The notes: generated from the sequence alone by a model not told the origin. 64,000 bases of DNA from Paracoccus shanxieyensis (GCF_009711265.1 NZ_WMII01000002.1:62001-126000), one strand, 5' to 3'; positions 24,796 to 33,344 are shown, counted from the first letter of the stretch. Translations and numbers: made by a program.

Positions 24796-26034
24796 TCAGA
24801 CCTCCGAACGGGTGCCGCGAAAGTCCAGATCGCGGCTGACAAGACGGCGCACCCCGGCCGAGGCATTGGCAAGGCGCAGCCTGTAGCCGGTGATGGCGCG
24901 GGCAAAGACGTTATAGATGACGACGGCGGGAATGGCCGCGACCAGACCGATGGCGGTGGCCAGCAGCGCCTCGGCGATGCCGGGGGCCACGACGGCAAGG
25001 TTCGTGGTCTGGCTTTCGGAAATGCCGATGAAGCTGTTCATGATGCCCCAGACCGTGCCGAACAGACCCACGAAAGGCGCGGTCGAGCCGATGGTGGCCA
25101 GAACGCCGGTCCCGCGACCCATGGTGCGGCTGGCGCTGGCCTCGATCCGGTCCAGATGGCTGTCGACGCGCTCTTTCAGGCCGCTGTCGCCTGCCACGGC
25201 CAGCGCCGGGGCCGAGCGGTCGTATTCGCTGGCGGCGGTGCGGATCATGCGCGACACGGGATCGCGGCGATTGCCGATCGAGGACAGGGCGGCAGGCAGG
25301 CTGCCCGCGTTTTCGATGCGGCGGATGCCATTGGCGACGCGGCGCTGTGCATTGCCCAGCTCCAGCAGTTTGGCGACCAGCACGGTCCATGTCACGATCG
25401 AGGCAAAGATCAGCCCCAGCATCACGCCCTTGACCACCCAGTCGGCGGCCCAGAACATGCCCATGGGCGACAGGTCATGCGGCAGGTTCGGGTCGCGTTC
25501 CTGCGGTGCAAGAGGCGCAAGGATGTTCTGCAGCATGCTGGGCTCGGGCTCCGGGGTTCCGGGCGCAGAGGTTTCGGATGTTGCGGTTTCAGGCGTCGCG
25601 GTTTCGGGCGCTGCCGTCGCGGGCAGGCTGACGGCGGGCGCGTCAGGTGTGGTGGCAGCGGGGGCATCCGTCGCGGCAGGGGCGGCTGCGGGATCTGCCG
25701 GGGCGGTTGCTGCGGGTTCAGCGGCGGGTGCGGGATCGGCAGCGGGTGCGGGCGTCGCAGCTTCGGGCGTCGCGGGTGCAGGGGTCGCAGGCTCGGCGGG
25801 CGCAGGCTGGGCGGGCGCAGGCTCGGCGGGCGTGATCGCCTCGGGCGCTGCGGGGGTGGGCGCTGCCGGGGTCGTCGCGGGATCCTGAGCAGGGGTCGCA
25901 GGCGCTGCCGGAGCCGGGATTTCCGTCTGCGTCTGCGGCTGGGTTTCTTGCGCAAGGGCAGGCGCGGCAAGCATCAGGCAGGCAAGCGTAAGGGCGGTCC
26001 CCGCGCGGAGGCGCGGCAGCGACATGTGGCTCAT
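24796..26034 (-). CDS. exbB: ExbB proton channel component with Ala/Pro-rich N-terminal extension
   Basis: ExbB forms the pentameric inner-membrane channel that powers TonB. From ATG 26034 (AAGGA 6 bp upstream) the protein has 412 residues: a signal-like segment ending APALAQE near residue 27, a low-complexity region of about 140 residues rich in Ala, Pro, Thr and Glu, then the MotA/TolQ/ExbB domain with three membrane helices (GVMLGLIFASIVTWTVLVA, the GTVWGIMNSFIGI segment and GLVAAIPAVVIYNVFA). An ATG at 26058 would add 8 residues before the signal segment. Long N-terminal extensions occur in some ExbB proteins, but this one is extreme in composition. Confidence 0.9.
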   Translation of the reverse strand: MSHMSLPRLRAGTALTLACLMLAAPALAQETQPQTQTEIPAPAAPATPAQDPATTPAAPTPAAPEAITPAEPAPAQPAPAEPATPAPATPEAATPAPAADPAPAAEPAATAPADPAAAPAATDAPAATTPDAPAVSLPATAAPETATPETATSETSAPGTPEPEPSMLQNILAPLAPQERDPNLPHDLSPMGMFWAADWVVKGVMLGLIFASIVTWTVLVAKLLELGNAQRRVANGIRRIENAGSLPAALSSIGNRRDPVSRMIRTAASEYDRSAPALAVAGDSGLKERVDSHLDRIEASASRTMGRGTGVLATIGSTAPFVGLFGTVWGIMNSFIGISESQTTNLAVVAPGIAEALLATAIGLVAAIPAVVIYNVFARAITGYRLRLANASAGVRRLVSRDLDFRGTRSEV

Positions 26035-26132
26035 GGTGGTCCTTCGTGTCTTCGACATGTGTCTGTCCGCCTCGGGCTTGCACGGGGCCGGAAAAGGGCT
26101 CGACCACCGCCTGGCTGCGGGTTTACGCGCCG

Positions 26133-26161
26133 GGTATCGAACGTCGGGGTAAAATTGTCAA
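26133..26161 (-). promoter_or_regulatory. Candidate exbB-exbD-tonB promoter
   Basis: On the minus strand a consensus -35 TTGACA (26156-26161) is followed after 17 bp by GATACC (26133-26138), about 100 bp before the exbB start. The surrounding AT-rich sequence is similar to that upstream of the haem receptor gene: TTGACAATTTTA here and TTGACAGATTTA there. A shared regulator is possible. Confidence 0.4.
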
Positions 26162-26187
26162 CTATAGCAGGGGCATTATTGGACGCG

Positions 26188-27222
26188 TCAGGCCGTCCAA
26201 TAGCCCGCAAGATGAGTGCGCGCCTTGTCATGCCCCAATTCGTTGAGGATCAGCTTGCGCAAGGCGGTGATTTTCGTCTTTTCCGACGCCATCCACAGGT
26301 AAGTCTCGGCTGTGGGGGGCTTTTCGGCAAGGATCCGGCCAAGCTGCGCCTCGTCCTTGGGCAGGTGAATCACCTGCAGCCCGGCATGCGGCGGCAGCGG
26401 ATAATCGTCGCGCGTTCCCAGCAGATAGACCTGCCCCGTCGCATCGGGCCGAAGCTGCATCATCCGGGCAAGGGCGGGATAGGCGGTTTCATCGCCTGCC
26501 AGAATCAGCTGCGCGGCTGCGGGAATGCCGCCGCCGCCCGGACCGGACAGGCCGATCCGGCGACCTTCGGGATTGGCGCGCGCCCATTCCGTCACGCGCC
26601 CGCCGTCATGGACAAAGATGTCGGTATCCAGCCAGCCCGCCTCAAGGTCGATATGGCGCACGGTATAGGCCGGGCGGTGCAGCGCCTTCGCCCCCGAGGG
26701 CCAGACGGTCTGGCCATTTTCGGCAATGCGCGGCCATTCGGGCGTGGAATCGCCCTCGGGGGGCAGAACCAGACGGAAATGGATCGAATCCTCGGTCGCC
26801 AGCCGCGCAAGGTTGGGTGCGTGCAGGCGCAGGCGGATGAAATCCTGCGCGATGCGCTGCGCCTGTCCGACGCGGGCAAAGCTGAAATAGGGCGGGATCT
26901 TGCCCGCATCGGCCAAGGACGACCAGCGCATGGCGCGGGCCTTGTCCGGCAGGATCTCGGCCAGATGATAGACGATGGTTTCCTGCAGCGAAAACAGCCA
27001 CTCGGCCCGATGCGCGCGGGCAAAGATCAGCACGTCGTCGCCGCGCTTCTTGGCGCCGAATTCGCCCATCTGGGTTTCGCACCATGTCGAGCGGCCATGG
27101 CCTTCGTGCAGGTCCAGCCCGTGTTCGTCCGCCTCATGGCGCAGCATCTGGTCCACCACGGCGAAGTCGGTGGCGGGCAGCATGGCTTCGGACTGGTATT
27201 CGGGCAGTTCGGTGACGCGCAT
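26188..27222 (-). CDS. Siderophore-interacting FAD-binding reductase with N-terminal DUF2218-like domain
   Basis: The 344-residue protein has two parts. Residues 1-100 (HEADEHGLDLHEGHGRSTW, MGEFGAKKRGDDVLIFA) resemble DUF2218, a small domain often found beside siderophore reductases. Residues about 110-344 form a ViuB-like siderophore-interacting protein with the FAD-binding PAYTVRHID, the glycine-rich PGGGGIPAA and the NAD(P)H-domain GDETAYPALARM. Such enzymes release iron from ferric siderophores by reduction in the cytoplasm. Good Shine-Dalgarno GGAGGCC precedes the ATG. Two terminators lie between it and the upstream haem receptor gene, so it is either read through or uses its own weak promoter. 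Confidence 0.88.
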   Translation of the reverse strand: MRVTELPEYQSEAMLPATDFAVVDQMLRHEADEHGLDLHEGHGRSTWCETQMGEFGAKKRGDDVLIFARAHRAEWLFSLQETIVYHLAEILPDKARAMRWSSLADAGKIPPYFSFARVGQAQRIAQDFIRLRLHAPNLARLATEDSIHFRLVLPPEGDSTPEWPRIAENGQTVWPSGAKALHRPAYTVRHIDLEAGWLDTDIFVHDGGRVTEWARANPEGRRIGLSGPGGGGIPAAAQLILAGDETAYPALARMMQLRPDATGQVYLLGTRDDYPLPPHAGLQVIHLPKDEAQLGRILAEKPPTAETYLWMASEKTKITALRKLILNELGHDKARTHLAGYWTA

Positions 27223-27244
27223 CTGGGCCTCCTGTCATCAAGTC

Positions 27245-27278
27245 AAAATGGCGATTGCGGCGCGGGGCCGCAATCGCC
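27245..27278 (-). terminator. Second terminator downstream of the haem receptor gene
   Basis: A 12-bp stem GGCGATTGCGGC / GCCGCAATCGCC (27250-27261 and 27267-27278) is followed on the minus strand by ATTTTG. It lies just after a first, stronger terminator in the same direction and 22 bp before the start of the siderophore-interacting protein gene. Confidence 0.65.
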
Positions 27279-27283
27279 GGAAG

Positions 27284-27317
27284 AAAAAGGCCCGCCCGGT
27301 CTGTGACACGGGCGGGC
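27284..27317 (-). terminator. Rho-independent terminator of the haem receptor gene
   Basis: A 9-bp GC-only stem (27290-27298 and 27309-27317) with a 10-nt loop is followed on the minus strand by CCTTTTTC. It begins about 20 bp after the receptor stop codon. Confidence 0.85.
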
Positions 27318-27337
27318 AGGTGAATCCCTCGCAACCC

Positions 27338-29368
27338 CTAGAAGCTGCGCGAGACCGAGAGCTTGAAATTCCGGCCCGGAGCCGGTCCGCTGACCCAGCT
27401 TGCGGGCGTGTAGTCGCGGTCGGTGACGTTATCGACACCCATGTGGAATTCGACCCCCGCCAACTGGCCCTGCTGGGGCGCATAGGTGGCGAAGATGTCG
27501 TGGACGCCATAGCCGCCGCGATGATCGCCATCGGGCTTGTCGCGGCCCGCAGCCAGCGTGCTGCGCGCGCCGATGCGCCATGCGTCCGTTGCCTCATAGA
27601 CCGCCGACAGCGTCAGGCGGTCATTGGGCAGCGAATTCAGATCGGTGCCGTCCTGATCCTTGCCCTCGACGACCGAGACCGCCGCGCCCAGATCCCAGCG
27701 GCCGACGGCATAGCTGGCCTCGATCTCGCCGCCGCGCAGATAGGCTTTGTCGATATTGGTGTAATAGGCCATCGGCCCGTCGCCCGAGCGGGCGATCATG
27801 TCGTCGATATGGTTGCGGAACAGCGTCAGCTTGAGCACCGCCTCATCGCCATCGGCCAGCAGCGAGGTGCCGCGATACGAGGTGCCGATTTCAAGGTTCT
27901 TGCCCTTTTCGTCCTTCAGGTTCGGATTGGGCGCCGTCACCATCGAGCCGTCGTAAAGTTCATCCACCGACGGGATGCGGTTCACGAAGGCGACCGAACC
28001 AAAGACCGACCATTGCTCGTTCAGGCGATAGATCGCGGCGACCTGCGGCTCGACGGCCTCGAAGTCGCGGTCCTGCGCATCGAAGCTGACCGAATCCTTC
28101 GGCTCGGCGCGCTGGCGTTCATAGCGCAAGCCGCTGTTCACGGTCAGATTGCCAAAGGTCACCTCGGACAGCGCATAGGCCGACCACGCGCGGGTATAGC
28201 CTTCGGGATGCGACGATGACGGCACCCGCGACGACCGGTCCTGCTTCCAGACCTCGACCCCGGCGGTCAGGTGATGGTCATAGCCGGTGCCCGACAGATC
28301 GGCGGTATTGGCGACCTTCAGCTTCCACAGGCGATAGTCGCGGCGGCCCAGCAGGCTGTCCATGATCGGTTCGGCCGGATCGTCGCCCTGCCGCACGTCC
28401 TTCATGGTGTTGGAATAGGACAGAGTGGCGGTCAGATCGACATAGCGGTTGTCTTCCGGGTTCCAGCCCCAGATCAGCCGCGCGGTCTGATCGCGCGTGG
28501 TGATGTCGCCCACGCCCCAGGAAAAGCCCGGATAGAACAGATCCTTTTGCCCGCCTTCCAGCTGGTTGAAGTCCTGATCCGTCCCCTTCGCCTCAAGGTG
28601 CTGATAGGAAAACGCGACATACTGGTCGCCAAAGGTCTTTTTCGCCTTCAGAAGCAGGTTCGGCGTCTTCGAGTTCGAGCGCACGATGGTATTGCCATCG
28701 GCATCCTGACTGTCGCCCAGCTTGCGCCACGCGAATGCCGCCAGCGCCTCGAAATCATCTGCCGGACGCCAGCCCATCGCCACGCTGCCAAGGATGGTTT
28801 CGGGGTTCGAGGCATAGCCCAGCTTGGCCTTGCCGCCGAAGGTCTTGCCGTCGGGGATCAGGTCGCCCGGCTCGATCGTTTCCATCGCGATGACGCCCCC
28901 CAGCGCCCCCGAGCCATACAGCGTGGAGGATCCCGGACCGCGCAGCACCTCGACCTGACGCAGGAAGTCGGGTTCGACGAACAGCGCGCCCTGACGATAG
29001 GATTCGTAATATTTCTTCTCGCCGTCGATCAGCTGGACGATGCCTGCCTCGGATGCGGCATTGCTGGCCGCGCCGAAGCCGCGGATGTTGAAGCCCTGCC
29101 CGAAGAAGCTGCCCGAGCCGACGCCCGCCACGCCGGGAACCGTCGCCAGCACCTCGCCGATATGGATGGGGGCGATGTCGTCCAGATCCTGACTGCCGAC
29201 GACCGACACCGATTGCGGCACTTCCGAGGCGACCTTGGGCGTCCCGGCGCGCAGCACCAGCGGGTCCAGCACATAGGATTGCGCCTGTTGGGCGGCGGCA
29301 GGAAGGGCGAAGCCTGTCAGGCAGGTCGAGCCGGCAAGCAGCACGGCGGTCAGCGAATGGCGTGGCAT
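27338..29368 (-). CDS. hmuR: TonB-dependent haem outer-membrane receptor
   Basis: This is a TonB-dependent beta-barrel receptor of about 676 residues. A signal peptide ends near LPAAAQQ. The plug domain contains PQSVSVVGSQDLDD and VEVLRGPGSSTLYGSGALGG, and the barrel ends in aromatic SVSRSF, the outer-membrane assembly signal. The loop motif NPNLKDEKGKNLEIG matches the NPNL signature of haem/haemoglobin receptors, and the divergent hmuSTUV operon confirms a haem role. ATG 29368 is preferred because CGGGGA precedes it; ATGs at 29389 and 29395 are alternatives without such a site. TonB, ExbB and ExbD for its energisation are encoded nearby. Confidence 0.92.
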   Translation of the reverse strand: MPRHSLTAVLLAGSTCLTGFALPAAAQQAQSYVLDPLVLRAGTPKVASEVPQSVSVVGSQDLDDIAPIHIGEVLATVPGVAGVGSGSFFGQGFNIRGFGAASNAASEAGIVQLIDGEKKYYESYRQGALFVEPDFLRQVEVLRGPGSSTLYGSGALGGVIAMETIEPGDLIPDGKTFGGKAKLGYASNPETILGSVAMGWRPADDFEALAAFAWRKLGDSQDADGNTIVRSNSKTPNLLLKAKKTFGDQYVAFSYQHLEAKGTDQDFNQLEGGQKDLFYPGFSWGVGDITTRDQTARLIWGWNPEDNRYVDLTATLSYSNTMKDVRQGDDPAEPIMDSLLGRRDYRLWKLKVANTADLSGTGYDHHLTAGVEVWKQDRSSRVPSSSHPEGYTRAWSAYALSEVTFGNLTVNSGLRYERQRAEPKDSVSFDAQDRDFEAVEPQVAAIYRLNEQWSVFGSVAFVNRIPSVDELYDGSMVTAPNPNLKDEKGKNLEIGTSYRGTSLLADGDEAVLKLTLFRNHIDDMIARSGDGPMAYYTNIDKAYLRGGEIEASYAVGRWDLGAAVSVVEGKDQDGTDLNSLPNDRLTLSAVYEATDAWRIGARSTLAAGRDKPDGDHRGGYGVHDIFATYAPQQGQLAGVEFHMGVDNVTDRDYTPASWVSGPAPGRNFKLSVSRSF

Positions 29369-29438
29369 GTGTCCCCGAAGCGTTGTCATTGGCATCAGCT
29401 GGCTTGGGGGCTCGCATCTTGCGCTGCGTTAATTATTC

Positions 29439-29453
29439 TGACTAAATCTGTCA
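29439..29453. promoter_or_regulatory. Iron-box-like inverted repeat between hmuR and hmuS
   Basis: TGACTAAATCTGTCA has inverted TGAC/GTCA arms and fits the TGA-N9-TCA layout reported for the iron-responsive IRO box of RirA-type regulators. On the minus strand it overlaps TTGACA (29449-29454), a -35-like element for hmuR. A second palindrome, AATCATGATT, lies directly beside it at 29453-29462. Binding of an iron regulator here would control both divergent transcripts. The regulator is not in the window. Confidence 0.45.
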
Positions 29454-29515
29454 ATCATGATTCAATGCCCAGCCCGCGTGCCAGAGGTATTCCGCAGAAC
29501 AGCAAGGCCCCGACC

Positions 29516-30544
29516 ATGACACAGCGTTCCCCCGCAGACCTGCGCCGCCTTCAGGCCGAAGATACCGGCCGTCCCTTTGATCTGGCCGACCGACTGGGCG
29601 TCCCCGAGGCTGCGCTGGTCGCCGCGCATGTCGGGCATGGCGTCACCCGCATCAAGGCGCTGCCGGGCGATCTGATCCCCGCCGTGCAGCGTCTGGGCGA
29701 GGTGATGGCCCTGACCCGGAACCGGTCCTGCGTGATCGAGAAGGTGGGGGTCTATAACGATTTCCACGATGGCGAACACGCCTCGATGACCACCGATGCC
29801 GAGATCGACCTGCGCATGTTCCCGCGCCATTGGGTGCATGCCTTTGCGGTCGAGAAGGGGGACCGGCGCTCGGTTCAGGTCTTTGACGCGGCGGGCGATG
29901 CGATCCACAAGGTGCATCTGCGCGACGCATCGGACCTTGCCGCATGGGACGCGCTGCGCCGCGATCTGGCGGTCGAGGATCAGACCGACCAGGCCGAATT
30001 CACCGCGCGCGAGCCGGTCGAAGGCGCGAAAGCCGCGCCCGAGCGTCTGGATGCCCTGCGCCGCGAATGGTCCGAAATGACCGATACGCATCAGTTCAAC
30101 ATCCTGATCCGGCGGCTGAAGATGAACCGCCTTGGCGCCTATCGCATCATCGGCGCGCCGTTCGTGCGGCCCTTGTCGGTCGATGCCGTGCCCGCGCTGC
30201 TTGAGCGGGTGAACGCCGATGCCGTGGGCGTGATGATGTTCGTCGGCAATCAGGGCTGCATCGAGATCCATTCCGGCCGGTTCGAGGTGCTGCACCCGAT
30301 GGGGCCTTGGCTGAACGTGATGGATCCCCGCTTCAACCTGCATCTGCGCGGCGATCACACCGCCGAGGTCTGGGCCGTCGAAAAGCCCACGAAGCGCGGC
30401 CCCGCCATCTCGGTCGAGGCGTTCGATGCCGACGGCGCGCTGATCTTTCAATGTTTCGGGCTGCGTCCGGAAAAGGGCGGCGATGCCGAGCAATGGGCCG
30501 GGCTGGTCGCGAACCTTCCCGCGCTGGCCGAGGCCGCAGAATGA
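29516..30544 (+). CDS. hmuS: Haem-handling/degrading protein HmuS (HemS family)
   Basis: HmuS proteins bind haem in the cytoplasm and in several bacteria help release its iron. The 342-residue product shows the two-repeat HemS fold: repeat one contains VMALTRNRSCVIEKVGVYNDF and repeat two VGVMMFVGNQGCIEIHSG. HPMGPWLNVMDPRFNLHL near residue 262 is a strong family signature containing a candidate haem-ligating histidine. The ATG at 29516 begins MTQRSPADLRR. It is the first gene of hmuSTUV and overlaps hmuT by 4 bp. No separate haem oxygenase gene is visible, so HmuS is the only candidate for haem breakdown in the locus. Confidence 0.93.
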   Translation: MTQRSPADLRRLQAEDTGRPFDLADRLGVPEAALVAAHVGHGVTRIKALPGDLIPAVQRLGEVMALTRNRSCVIEKVGVYNDFHDGEHASMTTDAEIDLRMFPRHWVHAFAVEKGDRRSVQVFDAAGDAIHKVHLRDASDLAAWDALRRDLAVEDQTDQAEFTAREPVEGAKAAPERLDALRREWSEMTDTHQFNILIRRLKMNRLGAYRIIGAPFVRPLSVDAVPALLERVNADAVGVMMFVGNQGCIEIHSGRFEVLHPMGPWLNVMDPRFNLHLRGDHTAEVWAVEKPTKRGPAISVEAFDADGALIFQCFGLRPEKGGDAEQWAGLVANLPALAEAAE

Positions 30545-31422
30545 GGGCGCTGGTCCTTGCCGCGCTGATCGCGGCCCCGGCGGCGGGCGCTGCGGCCGAA
30601 AGCCATCCCGATGCGCAGCGTGTGCTGTCCATTGGCGGCTCGGTCACGGAAATCGTCTACGCGCTGGGGGAACAGGACCGGCTGGTCGGGCGGGACCAGA
30701 CCTCAAGCTGGCCACCCGAGGCGGCAAGCCTGACCGATGTCGGTTACATGCGGGCGCTGTCGCCCGAAGGCGTGCTGTCGGTATCGCCCGATCTGATTCT
30801 TGCCGAGGATGGCGCGGGCCCGCCCGAGGCGGTCTCGGTCCTGAAATCGGCGGGCGTGCCCTATGTCACCGTCGATGAGGGCTATGATAGCGCAGGCGTG
30901 CTGCGCAAGGTCGACGAGGTGGCCGAGGCTTTGGGCGTCGCCGACAAGGGCCGCGCGCTGCATGACAGGCTGGCGGGCGAACTGGCCGATGCCGAAACCC
31001 GCGCCAAGGCGGTCGGCACGCCGAAAAAGGTGATGTTCGTGCTGTCGCTGCAAGGCGGGCGGGTGATGACGGCGGGCAGCGATACCTCGGCCGACGGGAT
31101 CATCCGGCTGGCGGGCGCGCAGAACGCGATCTCGGGGATCGAGGGCTACAAGCCGCTGACCGATGAGGCGATCATTGCCGCCGCGCCCGATGTGATCCTG
31201 ATGATGCAGCGCGGCGATGCGCAGGCCGACGCCAATGCCAATGGCGGCAACAGCCACGGGGCGGCCAAGGAGGCGGCGCTGGCGCTGCCCGCGCTGGCCC
31301 AGACCCCCGCCGGGCGCGACGGTGCGGTGGTGATGATGGACGGGCTGAAGCTTCTGGGCTTTGGCCCGCGCACCGGCGAGGCGGCGCTGGAGCTGCATGA
31401 GCTGGTCTATGGAGGCCCCTGA
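30541..31422 (+). CDS. hmuT: Haem ABC transporter substrate-binding protein
   Basis: HmuT is the periplasmic haem-binding protein. The 293-residue product has a short signal peptide (MRALVLAALIAAPAAGAAA), then RVLSIGGSVTEIVYALG and PDLILAEDGAGPP, typical of cluster A-III (TroA-like/BtuF-like) binding proteins with two lobes joined by a long helix. The Tyr in VTVDEGYDSAG is a plausible haem ligand by position, although this is inferred. A run of Asn/Ala/Asp near residue 230 (DANANGGNSH) is an insertion in a loop. It overlaps hmuS and hmuU. Confidence 0.92.
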   Translation: MRALVLAALIAAPAAGAAAESHPDAQRVLSIGGSVTEIVYALGEQDRLVGRDQTSSWPPEAASLTDVGYMRALSPEGVLSVSPDLILAEDGAGPPEAVSVLKSAGVPYVTVDEGYDSAGVLRKVDEVAEALGVADKGRALHDRLAGELADAETRAKAVGTPKKVMFVLSLQGGRVMTAGSDTSADGIIRLAGAQNAISGIEGYKPLTDEAIIAAAPDVILMMQRGDAQADANANGGNSHGAAKEAALALPALAQTPAGRDGAVVMMDGLKLLGFGPRTGEAALELHELVYGGP

Positions 31423-32489
31423 TGGTGGCGATCAGCCCGGATCTGCCGTTGCAGGGCGATCGCAGCCACCACGCGCGGCGGCTGGCGGTTCTGCTGGCCG
31501 GGCTGCTGGTGGTGGTGGCGGTGGTGTCGCTGGGCTGGGGCGCCTCGGGGACGTCATTGCCGCGCGCGGTCGGTGATCTGCTGGCGGGGCGCGAACTGGC
31601 GGTGCAGGACCGGGTGGTGCTGCTGGATATCCGTCTGCCGCGCGTGCTGATGGGGGTTTTCGTCGGCGCGTCGCTGGCGGTATCGGGCGCGGTGATGCAG
31701 GGGCTGTTTCGCAATCCGCTGGCGGATCCGGGACTGGTCGGCGTCAGCGCCGGTGCGGGTCTGGGCGCGATCCTTGCCATCGTGCTGGGCGGCGCGCTGC
31801 CTGCGGCGCTGGCCGGGGTCTTTGGCTGGTATCTGGTGCCCTTTGCCGCGTTCTTCGGCGGCTGGACGACCACGCTGGTTCTGTATCGCATCGCCACGCG
31901 GCGCGGGCGCACCTCGGTTGCGACGATGCTGCTGGCGGGGATCGCGCTGGCCGCGATCATGTCGGCGGTGGCGGGGGTGGTGATCCTGCGGGCCAATGAC
32001 GCGCAATTGCGCGACCTGACCTTCTGGGGTCTTGGCTCATTGGCCGGGGCGAACTGGCCCAAGCTGCTGGCGGCGGCTCCGATCATGGCGCTTGCGCTGG
32101 CCTGTTCGCCGATGCTGGCGCGCGGGCTGAACGCGCTGGCGCTGGGCGAGGCCGCGGCGGGTCATGTCGGCATCCGCGTTCAGCGCGTCAAGAACCGCGC
32201 CATTCTGACGGTCGCCGCCGCAACCGGCGCTGCGGTCGCGGTGTCGGGCGGCATCGGCTTTGTCGGCATCGTCGTGCCGCATCTGCTGCGGCTGGCCATC
32301 GGGCCCGATCACCGCTGGCTGCTGGTCAATTCGGCGCTGCTGGGGGCGGTGATGCTGCTGGTGGCCGATATGGTCAGCCGCACGGTCATCGCGCCGGCGG
32401 AACTGCCCATCGGCATCGTCACCGCGATCTTTGGCGGGCCGTTCTTTCTGTGGATCCTGCTGCGCAATCGCGGAGTGCTGGATCTATGA
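31422..32489 (+). CDS. hmuU: Haem ABC transporter permease (FecCD family)
   Basis: HmuU is the inner-membrane channel for haem. The 355-residue protein has about ten hydrophobic helices and the FecCD signatures DIRLPRVLMGVFVGASLAVSG, QGLFRNPLADPGLVGVSAGA and GGIGFVGIVVPHLLR, the last holding the cytoplasmic loop that docks the ATPase. The ATG overlaps the hmuT stop by one base and its own end overlaps hmuV by 4 bp. Confidence 0.94.
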   Translation: MVAISPDLPLQGDRSHHARRLAVLLAGLLVVVAVVSLGWGASGTSLPRAVGDLLAGRELAVQDRVVLLDIRLPRVLMGVFVGASLAVSGAVMQGLFRNPLADPGLVGVSAGAGLGAILAIVLGGALPAALAGVFGWYLVPFAAFFGGWTTTLVLYRIATRRGRTSVATMLLAGIALAAIMSAVAGVVILRANDAQLRDLTFWGLGSLAGANWPKLLAAAPIMALALACSPMLARGLNALALGEAAAGHVGIRVQRVKNRAILTVAAATGAAVAVSGGIGFVGIVVPHLLRLAIGPDHRWLLVNSALLGAVMLLVADMVSRTVIAPAELPIGIVTAIFGGPFFLWILLRNRGVLDL

Positions 32490-33259
32490 GCCTTGTCGCA
32501 CAGGATATCCATGTCCGGCTGGGCGTCAGCCATGTCCTGCAGGGCGTATCGGCCAGCGCGCATCCGGGCGAGCTGACGGTGATCGTCGGGCCGAACGGCT
32601 CGGGCAAGACCACGCTGATGCGGGCGCTGACCGGGGAGTTGCGCTGTCAGGGCCGCGTGACGCTGAATGGCCTCGACATTGCCGCCCTGCCGCCCGAGGT
32701 GCTGGCGCGACGCCGGGGCGTGCTGCCGCAGATCGCCGCGCTGTCCTTTCCCTTCACCGTCACCGAGGTCGTGCGCATCGGGCTGGAGGCGCGGGGCGAA
32801 CGTGCCGATGCGCTGATCCTGTCGGCGCTTGCGGCGGTGGATCTGCCGGGATTTGCCGGGCGGCTGTATCAGGAACTGTCGGGGGGCGAACAGCAGCGCG
32901 TGCAACTGGCCCGCGTGCTGGCGCAGGTCTGGGAGCCGGTCGGCCCGGACGGCCCGCGCTGGCTGCTGCTGGATGAGCCGGTCAGCAGTCTGGACATCGC
33001 CCATCAGTTGACCGTGATGCGGCTGGCGCAAAGCTATGCGCGGCGCGGCGGCGGCGTGATCGCGGTGATGCATGATCTGAACCTGACCGCGCTTTATGCC
33101 GACCGTGTGGTGCTGATGCAGAAGGGTCGGGTCGCCGCCGAAGGCCGCCCGCCCGAGGTGCTGACCGATGCCATCCTGTCCCGTGCCTATGGCTGTGCGC
33201 TGCGGGTCAATGTCGTGCCAAGCGACGGGGTGTGGATCCTGCCGCACGCCGCTGCGTGA
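32486..33259 (+). CDS. hmuV: Haem ABC transporter ATP-binding protein
   Basis: HmuV powers haem import. The 257-residue ATPase has Walker A GPNGSGKT at 35-42, the signature LSGGEQQR near residue 131, Walker B WLLLDEPVSSLD and the switch histidine in AVMHDLN. A longer in-frame start at 32450 would lie inside hmuU; the ATG at 32486, with a 4-bp overlap, is the obvious one. It closes the hmuSTUV operon and is followed by a hairpin shared with the convergent aminotransferase gene. Confidence 0.95.
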   Translation: MSLVAQDIHVRLGVSHVLQGVSASAHPGELTVIVGPNGSGKTTLMRALTGELRCQGRVTLNGLDIAALPPEVLARRRGVLPQIAALSFPFTVTEVVRIGLEARGERADALILSALAAVDLPGFAGRLYQELSGGEQQRVQLARVLAQVWEPVGPDGPRWLLLDEPVSSLDIAHQLTVMRLAQSYARRGGGVIAVMHDLNLTALYADRVVLMQKGRVAAEGRPPEVLTDAILSRAYGCALRVNVVPSDGVWILPHAAA

Positions 33260-33306
33260 TGTGGTGCAGGTGGCGGGCATTGCATGAGTATTTGAAGAAC
33301 GAAGAA

Positions 33307-33328
33307 GACCGGGGCGATTGTCCCGGTC
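33307..33328. terminator. Hairpin between hmuV and the convergent aminotransferase gene
   Basis: GACCGGGG-CGATTG-TCCCGGTC forms a stem with one mismatch at its apex, between two convergent genes. On the minus strand it is followed by TCTTCTTCGTTC, a broken T-rich run; on the plus strand the tail is weak. It is a probable terminator mainly for the minus-strand gene. Confidence 0.55.
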
Positions 33329-33344
33329 CTTGGCGGTTTGCGGG

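Noticed and set aside
26178-26201. Hairpin ATTGGACG...CGTCCAAT at the end of the siderophore-interacting protein gene, as a terminator
   Set aside because: It overlaps the last codons of the gene and no T run follows on the minus strand, so a terminator is not supported. It may still be a weak stem.
24742-27306. An 854-codon plus-strand frame across exbB and the siderophore-interacting protein gene
   Set aside because: Its Gly/Arg/Cys-rich central part is the complement of the Ala/Pro codons of exbB. The minus-strand genes are clear homologues.
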